Assembly: GCA_945906815.1 (NCBI GenBank)
Contig: CAMDRT010000024.1
Coordinates: 1 to 60,018, forward strand
From: Bordetella parapertussis
GTDB taxonomy: Bacteria; Pseudomonadota; Gammaproteobacteria; Burkholderiales; SG8-41
DNA length: 60,018 nucleotides
Reading direction: 5' to 3'
Of this stretch, positions 8,555 to 16,099 are shown in pieces. The notes below the pieces were generated by a model. That model did not search any database. It was not told where the DNA came from and saw only the letters and a list, made by a program, of their open reading frames with translations. The position numbers were made by a program, and so were the translations under genes. The first letter of the stretch is position 1; the number at the start of each line of letters is the position of its first letter.

Positions 8555-9568
8555 ATGCGTCTTTACCGGCTGGGAAAACTGGGCAACCTGGATGGACTCA
8601 GACTGCTTGAAGAGGAGGCGCCGCAGCCCGCACCCGGTCAAGTGCTGGTGCGGCTACGCGCGTGCACGCTCAATCACCGTGATCTGAACATCATCGCCGG
8701 CACCTACAACAGCCTCGCGCTCAAGGCGGGGGCGATTCCGTTGTCAGATGGTGCAGGCGAGGTTGCCGCAGTGGGGGCAGGGGTCACGCGCTGGAAGGTG
8801 GGAGACCGGGTTGCGCCCATTTTTGTGCAACGTTGGATCGGCGGCGACCTGTTGCCCGACTATATGCCATCGGCGCTGGGCGGGCCGAGTGACGGTGTGC
8901 TCGCCGAGCAGATCGTGTTGCACGAAGAGGGCTTGGTGCGTATCCCCTCGCACTTGAGTTTTGAGCAGGCGGCAACCTTGCCCTGTGCCGCGGTCACCGC
9001 ATGGAACGCAGTGCTGGTGAAAGGGGCGCTGCAACCCGGCCACACCTTGGTCACGCTCGGCACCGGCGGCGTATCCTTGTTTGCGGCGCAGTTTGCATTG
9101 ATGGCCGGGGCGCGTGTCATCGCCACCACCGGCAACGACGACAAGGTCGCGCGTCTGCATGAACTTGGGGTAACGCAGGTTATCAACTACCGCACGCAGC
9201 AGGATTGGGGTGCACAGGTAATCGAACTTACCGGCGGGCGTGGCGCAGACCTGGTGGTGGAAGTGGGCGGCCCGGGATCAATGGCGCAATCGATTGCCGC
9301 CATTCGCTACTGCGGTCACATCAGCGTGGTCGGCAACCTTGCGGGCAAAGCGCTGATAGATCCTGGTACGCTGTTCGCCAAGCGCGCATCGATGTGTGGC
9401 ATACAGGTGGGCAGCCGCGATATGTTCGAGGCCATGAACCGCGCCATCGACTTGGCACAACTGCAGCCGGTGATCGACCGTGTGTTCGACTTCGGTGATG
9501 CCCGCGCAGCCTACGAGTACCTGGCCAGCGGCAAGCACTTCGGCAAAGTAGTTATCACCCTGTCGTAG
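8555..9568 (+). CDS. MDR-family NAD(P)-dependent alcohol dehydrogenase / quinone oxidoreductase
   Basis: Cytosolic medium-chain dehydrogenase/reductase of 337 residues. The GroES-like half includes LSDGAGEVAAVGAGV and WKVGDRVAP. The Rossmann half opens with TLGTGGVSLFAAQFA. The four-cysteine structural zinc lobe of classical alcohol dehydrogenases is absent, which points to the zinc-free or reduced branch. AGGGAG lies before ATG 8555. It follows the isocitrate-lyase-family gene and converges with molybdenum hydroxylase cluster 2. Substrate unknown. Confidence 0.88.
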   Translation: MRLYRLGKLGNLDGLRLLEEEAPQPAPGQVLVRLRACTLNHRDLNIIAGTYNSLALKAGAIPLSDGAGEVAAVGAGVTRWKVGDRVAPIFVQRWIGGDLLPDYMPSALGGPSDGVLAEQIVLHEEGLVRIPSHLSFEQAATLPCAAVTAWNAVLVKGALQPGHTLVTLGTGGVSLFAAQFALMAGARVIATTGNDDKVARLHELGVTQVINYRTQQDWGAQVIELTGGRGADLVVEVGGPGSMAQSIAAIRYCGHISVVGNLAGKALIDPGTLFAKRASMCGIQVGSRDMFEAMNRAIDLAQLQPVIDRVFDFGDARAAYEYLASGKHFGKVVITLS

Positions 9569-9598
9569 TTGTCCGCCGGAATCGGCATTCTGCGTATT

Positions 9599-11944
9599 TC
9601 AAACTTTCCCCAGTGCCCGCAGCACCCGTTCCGGCGTAAACGGCTGCGCGGTGACGCGTGCGTTAAACGGCAGCAGCGCGTCGTTGATGGCATTCATGAT
9701 GGCACCGGGTGCGCCGGCGGTGCCGGCTTCGCCCGCGCCCTTGGCGCCGAGTTCCGAGGTTTTGGTCGGCGTGACCACGTGGCCGATGATCATGTCGGGC
9801 ATTTCGCCGGCCATCGGCACCAGGTAGTCCGCGAGCGTGCCATTGCGTAACTGGCCATCGTCACTGTAGAGGCAGTGTTCGGTCATGGCGCCGCCGATGC
9901 CTTGCACGATGCCGCCACGGATTTGTTCGTCAACGAGTTGCGGATTGATGAGCGTGCCGCAGTCTTCGACGCACCAGTGCTGGAGCAGTTTGACGAAGCC
10001 GGTGTCGATGTCCACTTCGACCAGCGAGGCTTGGATGCCGTTGGTGAAGGCAAAGCCGTAGCCGCGCGGCGTGTAGTGGCGCGTCACCATCAATTCCGAC
10101 TGGAAATCCAGCGGCAGTGTGTCGGGGCGGAAGTAGGCAATGCGGCCCAGTTCGGTGAGACTCAGTTTGACTTCGCCGCTGCGCACGTCGATCACATGGT
10201 TGTCGCGCAGATCGAGCATTTCGCGGCTGGATTGCAGAATGGCGCCTGCGACATCCAGAATGTTGGCGCGCAGTACTTTGCCCGATTGCAGCACAGCCTC
10301 GCCGCCGATGCCCGCACCGCGCGAGGCCCAGGTGCCGCCGCCGTAGGGTGTGATGGCGGTGTCGCCGGTGATCACGCGCACCCGATCCACGCTCACACCC
10401 ACCGCGTCCGCCGCGATCTGCGCGAAGATGCCTTCGGTGCCCTGGCCTTGCTCGGTGACGCTGACCAGACAGGTCACCATGCCGCTGGGTTCGAGACGCA
10501 GGGTTGCGCCATCCTGCGACGATATGCGCGCACCACCGACGCCGTAAAACGCCGGCGACGGGTTGGTCACTTCGATCATTGCCGCCAGCCCGATGCCGCG
10601 ATACACACCGCGCTTGCGCAACGCGGCTTGTTCTTCACGTAGCTCAGAATATTTCATTAATAACAATAACTTATCCAGACACTGCTGATGCGAGAGCTGC
10701 TCCATCTTCATGCCCGAGGCCGAGGTGTGCGGATACGCGTCGTCGGGCACCAGATTGCGGCGGCGAAATTCCGCCGGGTCGATGCCGAGCTTGTGGGCCG
10801 CGAGATCGACGATGCCCTCGGTGACGGCTACCGCGATCGGGTGGCCCACCGCGCGGTACTGACAGGTGACGTTTTTGTTGGTGAACACCACGTTCAGTTT
10901 GGCGCGGTACTGCTGGTGCTTGTAGGGCCCGCCGGTGAGGTTGACCACCTGATTGCCCTCGATGCCGCTGGTGCGCGGATACACCGAGTAGGGGCCGATG
11001 GCGGTGAGATCGTCGAGATCGAAAGCGAGAATTTCTCCGGCCCGGGTACAGGCGAGCCGCAGTTTGATTTTGTGCTCACGCGCGTGGATGTCCGACAGAA
11101 ACGATTCCATGCGGTCGGCGATGAATTTCACCGGGCGCTTGAGCATCACCGCCAGCGCGGCGGTGGCCATTTCGTCGGCGTAGACATGTACCTTGATGCC
11201 AAACGAGCCGCCGACATCTTTGGCGATCACGCGCACATTGCCTTCGGGAATATCGAGATGGCGCGAAAAAATATCCTGCATCATGTGCGGCGCCTGCGTC
11301 GAGTGATGCACCGTCAGCGTGTGCTCGGCGGCGTTGTAGTCGGCGAGCAGGGCGCGACCTTCGAGCGTGACGCCGGTGTGGCGGCCGAAGTCGTAGGTTT
11401 CCTCGACCACCAGATCCGCTAGCGCGAAGGCGGCATCCACACCGTCCGTGGCGAATTCGCGGCTGAAGCAGAGGTTGTCGCTGAATTCGGGATGGATGAT
11501 CTGCGCGCTCGAGAGAGACGCTTCCATATCGGTGACGGCAGGCAGCGGCGCCCACTCGACTGCGATGGCGTCGAGCGCGTCTTCGGCCTGTGCTCGCGTG
11601 TGCGCAACGACCGCGGCGATGGCTTCGCCCTGCCAGCACGCGCGAGCTATGGCGATGGCATGCTGCGTGGGCGACTTGATGCCTTTGAGGTGGCCGAGCA
11701 CCGCCACCCACGGTTTGCAGTATTGCGCCAGCGTTGCACCATCGACCACCGCGATCACGCCCGGCTGCGCGCGTGCCCTGGCGAGATCCAGACTGACGAT
11801 GCGCGCGTGCGCATGCGGGCTGCGAAAAAACACCACCTGCGCGAGCCGGGGAAAGCGCAGGTCGTCGGTATAGGTGCCGCGTCCTTGCAGCAGGCGCCTG
11901 GCGTTGGCACGCGGGACACTTTGTCCTGTGTAGGGCGCGTTCAT
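9599..11944 (-). CDS. Molybdenum hydroxylase cluster 2, molybdopterin-binding subunit
   Basis: Catalytic subunit, 781 residues from the ATG whose bases overlap the stop of the upstream [2Fe-2S] gene (ATGA, 11941-11944). The frame is open further upstream, but that is coding sequence of the previous gene. Domain order is as in xanthine dehydrogenase family proteins: RANARRLLQGRGTYTDD at the start, VGGSFGIK in the cofactor domain, and catalytic E739 in LGAKGAGEAG. The loop QYRAVGHP differs from that of clusters 1 and 3, which suggests a different substrate. This cluster has no adjacent Bug receptor. Confidence 0.92.
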   Translation of the reverse strand: MNAPYTGQSVPRANARRLLQGRGTYTDDLRFPRLAQVVFFRSPHAHARIVSLDLARARAQPGVIAVVDGATLAQYCKPWVAVLGHLKGIKSPTQHAIAIARACWQGEAIAAVVAHTRAQAEDALDAIAVEWAPLPAVTDMEASLSSAQIIHPEFSDNLCFSREFATDGVDAAFALADLVVEETYDFGRHTGVTLEGRALLADYNAAEHTLTVHHSTQAPHMMQDIFSRHLDIPEGNVRVIAKDVGGSFGIKVHVYADEMATAALAVMLKRPVKFIADRMESFLSDIHAREHKIKLRLACTRAGEILAFDLDDLTAIGPYSVYPRTSGIEGNQVVNLTGGPYKHQQYRAKLNVVFTNKNVTCQYRAVGHPIAVAVTEGIVDLAAHKLGIDPAEFRRRNLVPDDAYPHTSASGMKMEQLSHQQCLDKLLLLMKYSELREEQAALRKRGVYRGIGLAAMIEVTNPSPAFYGVGGARISSQDGATLRLEPSGMVTCLVSVTEQGQGTEGIFAQIAADAVGVSVDRVRVITGDTAITPYGGGTWASRGAGIGGEAVLQSGKVLRANILDVAGAILQSSREMLDLRDNHVIDVRSGEVKLSLTELGRIAYFRPDTLPLDFQSELMVTRHYTPRGYGFAFTNGIQASLVEVDIDTGFVKLLQHWCVEDCGTLINPQLVDEQIRGGIVQGIGGAMTEHCLYSDDGQLRNGTLADYLVPMAGEMPDMIIGHVVTPTKTSELGAKGAGEAGTAGAPGAIMNAINDALLPFNARVTAQPFTPERVLRALGKV

Positions 11945-12423
11945 GGGCGGGTGTTGCGCGTGACGAGCACGGTTTCTACGGCATCCACTATCGCTTGATA
12001 GCCGGTGCAGCGGCAGTAGTTGCCGGAGAGGTGCTCGCGAATTTGTTCGCGCGTGGCCTGCGGGTTGCGCAGGGCTAAATCCTGCGCCGTGAGCAGCATG
12101 CCCGGCGTGCAGAAGCCGCATTGCAGCGCGTTGCGCGTATGGAAGGCATCCTGCAGATCTGCAATTTCGCCGCTGTCGGACAAACCTTCGATGGTTTCGA
12201 CGTTGCGGCCTTCAGCCTGCACGGCCAGCAGCAGGCAGCCGCGCACAATGTTGCCGTCCACGCGCACCGTGCATGCGCCGCACACGCCGTGTTCGCAGCC
12301 GATATGCGTGCCCGTCAAGCCCATTTCCTCGCGCAGAAAATCCACCAGATTTTGGCGCACAGGGATGCGGCGGGTGACGGCTTCGCCGTTGATGGTGAGC
12401 GTGGTTTCGATAAGGGTATCCAT
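11941..12423 (-). CDS. Molybdenum hydroxylase cluster 2, [2Fe-2S] subunit
   Basis: Electron-transfer subunit of 160 residues. First cluster ligands are C43, C48, C51 and C63; second cluster ligands are C102, C105, C137 and C139. It lies between the FAD subunit (5 bases upstream) and the large subunit (four-base overlap), in the same medium-small-large order as clusters 1 and 3. At residues 43-51 it reads CEHGVCGAC, close to the cluster 3 protein (CEHGICGAC) and unlike cluster 1 (CGTGDCGAC). Clusters 2 and 3 are therefore nearer relatives. Confidence 0.93.
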   Translation of the reverse strand: MDTLIETTLTINGEAVTRRIPVRQNLVDFLREEMGLTGTHIGCEHGVCGACTVRVDGNIVRGCLLLAVQAEGRNVETIEGLSDSGEIADLQDAFHTRNALQCGFCTPGMLLTAQDLALRNPQATREQIREHLSGNYCRCTGYQAIVDAVETVLVTRNTRP

Positions 12424-12428
12424 GGCGG

Positions 12429-13286
12429 CTATCCTGCGACGAGTTGTTGCATTGCGCGCGCGGTCAGCACGCGCGCGAGATGCAGTTTGGTGGCCGCGGA
12501 TGAGTAGAGGTCGGCGACGGGTTCGAGTTCGGTGGCGAGTGCGTCCTGTGCTTCCTGCAGTGAGGTTTCTGAAAATCCCTTCGAAACAATTGCTTGTGAT
12601 GTTTTTTCGGCGAGCACTGGTTTATCGCTGGCACCGAAAAAGGTGAGCCGCAGAGCGCTGAGTGTGCCTTGGGTAATCTTCGCCAGCGCCGCTACGCCGA
12701 CAATGGCGTAGTCGCCGCGCCGCCGCGCCAGTTCCAGAAACGCATGCCGATAGTCCGCAGCGGGAATCGGAATCACTATTTCGGTCAACACTTCGTGGGG
12801 CTGGAGCGCGGTGGTGTAGAGACCCTGAAAAAAATCGCGTGCCGCCACACGGCGCGTGCCGGACTTGCTCGCAAGTACCAGTTGCGCGTCGAGCGTCACA
12901 CAACAGGCGGGCCATTCCGCCGCCGGATCAGCCATCGCGAGACTGCCGCCGAAGGTGCCCGCATTGCGTATCGCCGGATGCGCGATGTGCTGCACCGCTG
13001 CGGATAACAGCGGCAGGTGCCTGCGGATAGCCGCCGAGTCGCCGATTTGCGTATGCGTGGTCAGCGCGCCGATATGCACCTGGCCGTCTCTGACGTGGAT
13101 GCCTGCTTGATCATGCAGGCGGCTGATATCGATCAGCAGTTCCGGCGACGACAGCCGCATATTGAGTGCGGGCATCAGACTCTGGCCACCGGCCAGGAGT
13201 TTTGCAGTGTCACCGTGCTGTTCGAGCAGATCGAACACTTCTGACAGGGTGCGCGCCCGGGTGTAGGCGAACGGCGGGGCTTTCAT
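12429..13286 (-). CDS. Molybdenum hydroxylase cluster 2, FAD-binding subunit
   Basis: CoxM-like FAD protein of 285 residues. LAGGQSLMPALNMR near residue 32 and AGTFGGSLAMADPAAE near 110 are the FAD loops. It is the first enzyme gene of the minus-strand operon. AAGGAGC precedes its ATG by seven bases. A 50-codon basic ORF ends 10 bases upstream and could be a leader gene. Subunit identity is firm; the substrate is unknown. Confidence 0.92.
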   Translation of the reverse strand: MKAPPFAYTRARTLSEVFDLLEQHGDTAKLLAGGQSLMPALNMRLSSPELLIDISRLHDQAGIHVRDGQVHIGALTTHTQIGDSAAIRRHLPLLSAAVQHIAHPAIRNAGTFGGSLAMADPAAEWPACCVTLDAQLVLASKSGTRRVAARDFFQGLYTTALQPHEVLTEIVIPIPAADYRHAFLELARRRGDYAIVGVAALAKITQGTLSALRLTFFGASDKPVLAEKTSQAIVSKGFSETSLQEAQDALATELEPVADLYSSAATKLHLARVLTARAMQQLVAG

Positions 13287-13296
13287 GCGAGGCTCC

Positions 13297-13449
13297 TTAT
13301 TTCACGCCATATTTTACGCGGTAATGCTGCGCCAGCACGCGGCGGCTTTGTGCATTAAGCGCCGCATTCGATGCCGGCATGGCTGGATGCTTAGTGCCAG
13401 GTTTATTTTTACGTGCAGCAGACGAGGGCTTCACGGGCTTGATTTTCAT
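13297..13449 (-). CDS. Possible small basic protein upstream of cluster 2
   Basis: A 50-codon ORF begins MKIKPVKPSSAARKNK and ends HYRVKYGVK. It is rich in Lys, Arg and Ala, with no hydrophobic segment and no family that I recognise. It ends 10 bases before the FAD subunit start, close enough for coupling. No convincing ribosome site precedes its ATG, so it may not be translated. Confidence 0.3.
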   Translation of the reverse strand: MKIKPVKPSSAARKNKPGTKHPAMPASNAALNAQSRRVLAQHYRVKYGVK

Positions 13450-13484
13450 AACCAAGAAGGGTTCTTCGCGATCACGATCTAACC

Positions 13485-13751
13485 TTATTCGTTAGGGGTA
13501 GTTGAGGAAGAAACAAGGGGGAAGGCGGAGGGGTTGCGTATGGACTCAACTGCCAAGTCAATGTCCAACGCAGGCCAAAAAAGGTGGTTATCAGCAGGCC
13601 ATTCAATTTCGCACAATTGCTCGATTGTTGCGCTGCGAAACCACGGAAAATCAGCAAATGGCAAAAACAACTCTTCATCGGCGAGCAGTAGCCAGAAGCC
13701 GTGTTTAGAAACCTGCGTCACTTCAACTTGCGAAATGTGTGTGCCAGGCAT
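13485..13751 (-). CDS. DUF2442 domain protein
   Basis: An 88-residue protein beginning MPGTHISQVEVTQVSKHGF and containing LPFADFPWFRSATIEQL. This is the pattern of DUF2442, a small domain of unknown role often encoded beside DUF4160. Its start overlaps the end of the DUF4160 gene by 29 bases, so the pair is translationally linked. Such pairs behave in genomes like toxin-antitoxin modules, but no activity is established here. The last codons run into a short hairpin near 13485-13500. Confidence 0.75.
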   Translation of the reverse strand: MPGTHISQVEVTQVSKHGFWLLLADEELFLPFADFPWFRSATIEQLCEIEWPADNHLFWPALDIDLAVESIRNPSAFPLVSSSTTPNE

Positions 13752-13962
13752 GAGTGATCTCCTCTATGTGAGCAGCTACCAGCCGCTGCGCTTCCTTGAT
13801 GTGCTGAGATGAAAGCCCCGCGCTTGTTGCCAGTGTCAATGTCGGATGTAACCAGAACTTTGCTTCGCCATCAGGGTGGTAAACATGCACATGCATTCTC
13901 GATTCTTCCCGGGAGAAGAAAAAGAAGCGATAACTACCTTCGCGAAAGATCGTAGGCGACAT
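13723..13962 (-). CDS. DUF4160 domain protein
   Basis: A 79-residue protein with the DUF4160 hallmarks SPTIFREGSYRFFFFSRE, RMHVHVYHPDGEAKFWL and a C-terminal EITHAWHTHF. I chose the ATG at 13962 because family members begin MSPT; the longer upstream frame enters a palindrome. There is no ribosome site. A perfect TATAAT lies only a few bases before the ATG, which would give a leaderless or near-leaderless transcript. The start sits 14 bases after an attC-like repeat (13977-14123), as in integron gene cassettes. Function unknown. Confidence 0.8.
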   Translation of the reverse strand: MSPTIFREGSYRFFFFSREESRMHVHVYHPDGEAKFWLHPTLTLATSAGLSSQHIKEAQRLVAAHIEEITHAWHTHFAS

Positions 13963-13976
13963 AGCAAAATTATAAC

Positions 13977-14123
13977 GCCCAACGTGTACCAGCATTGCGA
14001 TAGCGAGATTGGGGCATGAATTCTCTGATCGAGCCATCGGGATTCTTTACCGGCTCGATTACGCACACGCGCGCGAATTCATACCGCCCGATCTGGCGGA
14101 GCGTCCCTCTCGAAGCGTTAGGC
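13977..14123 (-). other. attC-like imperfect palindrome between two TA-type modules
   Basis: Read on the minus strand, it opens with GCCTAAC (14123-14117), matching RYYYAAC, and closes with GTTGGGC (13983-13977), matching GTTRRRY. Inside are two further nested inverted pairs, ATGAATTC/GAATTCAT and ATCGAGCC/GGCTCGAT, placed almost symmetrically. The length of 147 bases is at the upper limit for attC sites. It separates HicAB from the DUF4160-DUF2442 pair, and the next start codon follows after 14 bases. No integrase is in the window. The inner L boxes are not clear, so this could be an unrelated palindrome. Confidence 0.35.
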
Positions 14124-14176
14124 AATTTTCCGAGAGGATGTAAGGCGTTTTGTGTAGATTGAAATTTGCTAGGCTC

Positions 14177-14536
14177 TTACGCACGCCCCTCGTTGCGACC
14201 AAGGCCCTGCGCGATGAATGTGAGTACGAGTGTATTGAGGGAAACCCCTTCCGCTTTAGCGCGAGTAGTGAGCTGCGCATGCACCGTCTTAGGGACTCGA
14301 GCTACGAACTTCCCAGATGCCACACCGCCTGCATTTGCTGCCGGGACTGGGTGGCCTTTGGATTTGAGCGCGGCGATGGTGGCTTTTAGCGCTTCTCGCC
14401 CGTTCTTGAGCGTCTCTTCGACTGTTTCTCCGTCGGAGATGCATGCAGCAAAGTCTGGAAAGGAAATGAGGAACCCTCCTCCTTCCTCGGCGGTAAGCGG
14501 GCGAATTTCGAATGGGTAGTCATTGAGCTTGCTCAT
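14177..14536 (-). CDS. hicB: HicB-family antitoxin
   Basis: A 119-residue antitoxin. The N-terminal half (about 6-65, PFEIRPLTAEEGGGFLISFP then DGETVEETLKNG) is the degenerate RNase H-like HicB fold. The C-terminal part (about 72-119, GKFVARVPKTVHAQL) is a ribbon-helix-helix DNA-binding domain. By family knowledge it binds HicA and represses the operon. It lies three bases downstream of the toxin gene, the usual toxin-first order for hicAB. Confidence 0.88.
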   Translation of the reverse strand: MSKLNDYPFEIRPLTAEEGGGFLISFPDFAACISDGETVEETLKNGREALKATIAALKSKGHPVPAANAGGVASGKFVARVPKTVHAQLTTRAKAEGVSLNTLVLTFIAQGLGRNEGRA

Positions 14537-14539
14537 GCT

Positions 14540-14767
14540 TCATGCTCCGTCCACGAGGTCAACGAACTTTTTCACGTAAATTGGCTTGATAGGCCGATGC
14601 GCAGGGACAGGCAGCGTTTTGCCGTCATTTCGGACAAACACACAGTGGCTACCTCCGTCGTGCCGCCAAGCAATGCCGTGTTGCTTTGCCACGGTTTGAA
14701 GTTGGCTGATCCGCCAGTCAAGCGGACTACGCCGCATGGCGACGAGCAGCTTCGTTGCCGTATTCAT
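14540..14767 (-). CDS. hicA: HicA-family mRNA interferase toxin
   Basis: A small toxin of 75 residues when started at the ATG at 14767; an ATG 36 bases further upstream seems too early. The double-stranded RNA-binding-like fold is marked by HDGGSHCVFVR, with catalytic H41 after GGS. HicA proteins cleave mRNA and are neutralised by HicB. At 75 residues it is typical or slightly long. It forms an operon with hicB and has a large palindromic element upstream (14819-14985). Confidence 0.82.
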   Translation of the reverse strand: MNTATKLLVAMRRSPLDWRISQLQTVAKQHGIAWRHDGGSHCVFVRNDGKTLPVPAHRPIKPIYVKKFVDLVDGA

Positions 14768-14818
14768 GGCCTCTATGATACTGCCAGTAACATCGCCCAG
14801 CAAGCTGCTGCAGCGAGC

Positions 14819-14985
14819 GTAGGGTGGGCACGCTCTTTGTGCCCACGCGTTGCGTTAAACAAGGGCACCAAAATCATCCACGTGGCCAGCAATCTGCTTG
14901 ACCAACAAGCAGTTTTTTCTATTGGCGAACTTACCGTAAAGCAGACCGTGCTGCCCGTGGGCACGCTGCGCTTTGCCCACCCTAC
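14819..14985. repeat. Composite inverted repeat, GTAGGGTGGGCA family
   Basis: GTAGGGTGGGCA at 14819-14830 and its exact reverse complement at 14974-14985 bound a 167-base element. Each end is itself a hairpin (GTGGGCA pairing with TGCCCAC). The middle, about 14850-14955, carries no recognisable gene and includes CTGCTTG...CAAGCAG followed by six T. It occupies the gap between hicA and the Bug receptor gene. Confidence 0.75.
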
Positions 14986-15039
14986 ATGTGCTTGTCGTAG
15001 CTGGTTTCCTAAAAGTATTGAATAAATAAAATGCTTACG

Positions 15040-16011
15040 CTACTGCGTCCGAATGCCCGCATCGCGCACCACTTTGCTCCAGCGATCGATTTCAGTGCGG
15101 ATGTAGCGCGCAAAGTCTTCCGGCGTGGAGAGGGCGATTTCGAGGCCGCGCGAGAGGAACTGTTCTTTCATCGCGGGCGCAGCGACCACGGCATGCACAT
15201 CCTGATTGACTCGCCGCACCAGTGCGCGCGGCGTGCCGGTCGGCGCGAGTATGCCGACTGAGGCGATGGCTTCAAAGCCAGCAACACCGGATTCCGCCAC
15301 CGTTGGCATCTCAGGCAACACCGTGGCGCGCCGGGCACTGGTGACGGCGATACCGCGTACCTTGCCGCCTTGCACTTGCGGCAACGCCACCGACAGATTG
15401 GAAAAAGTGAGTTGCACTTCGCCGCCCATTACCGCCGCCAGCGCGGGACCGCCGCCTTTGTACGGCACGTGTAGCATGGCGATGCCGGCGGCGCTGCTGA
15501 ACATTTCAGCGATCAGGTGTGAGGTGCTGCCGTTGCCAAAGGTTGAATAATTCAGCCGCCGCACCTGCGCATTCGCTTTGGCGTATGTGATGAAGTCCTG
15601 CACTGTGCCCGCGGGCACGGCAGGATGTGTCACCAGAATATTCGGCGCGGTGACGATCAAGGTGATCGGCGCGAAATCGCGGCGCGGATCAAAGCTGAGT
15701 TTGGGATCGAGCGCGACGTTGGTGCAGTAGGTGCTGGTGGAGCCGATGGTGAGCGTGTAGCCATCCGGGTTCGCCCTCGCGCCGATTTCGGTGCCGATGT
15801 TGCCGCCTGCACCCGCGCGGTTGTCGATCACCACCGGCTTGGCCCAGCGTTCAGACAGTTTTTGCGCTACCAGCCGCGCCACGATATCGTTGGCGCCGCC
15901 GGGCGGGAATGGCACCATCATGCGTACGGCGCGTTCGGGGTATGCGGCGCCGTGCGCGCAGGCGCAGGCGCAGGGGAGGGCGGCGAGCAGCAGCGGCAGG
16001 ATCAGTTTCAT
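15040..16011 (-). CDS. Bug/TctC-family periplasmic solute receptor (no. 1)
   Basis: Tripartite tricarboxylate transporter (TTT) receptor of 323 residues. These two-lobed proteins bind a carboxylate and deliver it to TctA/TctB membrane proteins. A signal peptide of about 21 residues (Cys- and Ala-rich, ending CACAHGA) precedes the mature start YPERAVRMMVPFPPGG. Ligand-loop motifs PPGGANDIVAR, NRAGAGGNIG and HVPYKGGGP are all present. It lies 76 bases downstream of the efflux pair on the same strand, with a palindrome between. No TctA or TctB is near. Ligand unknown. Confidence 0.92.
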   Translation of the reverse strand: MKLILPLLLAALPCACACAHGAAYPERAVRMMVPFPPGGANDIVARLVAQKLSERWAKPVVIDNRAGAGGNIGTEIGARANPDGYTLTIGSTSTYCTNVALDPKLSFDPRRDFAPITLIVTAPNILVTHPAVPAGTVQDFITYAKANAQVRRLNYSTFGNGSTSHLIAEMFSSAAGIAMLHVPYKGGGPALAAVMGGEVQLTFSNLSVALPQVQGGKVRGIAVTSARRATVLPEMPTVAESGVAGFEAIASVGILAPTGTPRALVRRVNQDVHAVVAAPAMKEQFLSRGLEIALSTPEDFARYIRTEIDRWSKVVRDAGIRTQ

Positions 16012-16031
16012 ACGGTTATAAAGATTCAGGA

Positions 16032-16099
16032 CTCAGGGTTCAGGACTGAGGACTAAGTTCTTAGTCCTTAGTCCGGAGTCCTCAGTCCTAAGCCCTGAG
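16032..16099. repeat. Imperfect palindrome, AGTCCTCAGTCC-word family, overlapping a stop codon
   Basis: Arms 16032-16053 and 16078-16099 match at 20 of 22 positions. The right arm includes the stop (16088-16090) and the last three sense codons (Leu-Arg-Ala) of the MFS transporter gene. The loop repeats the same TTAGTCC words. Confidence 0.85.
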
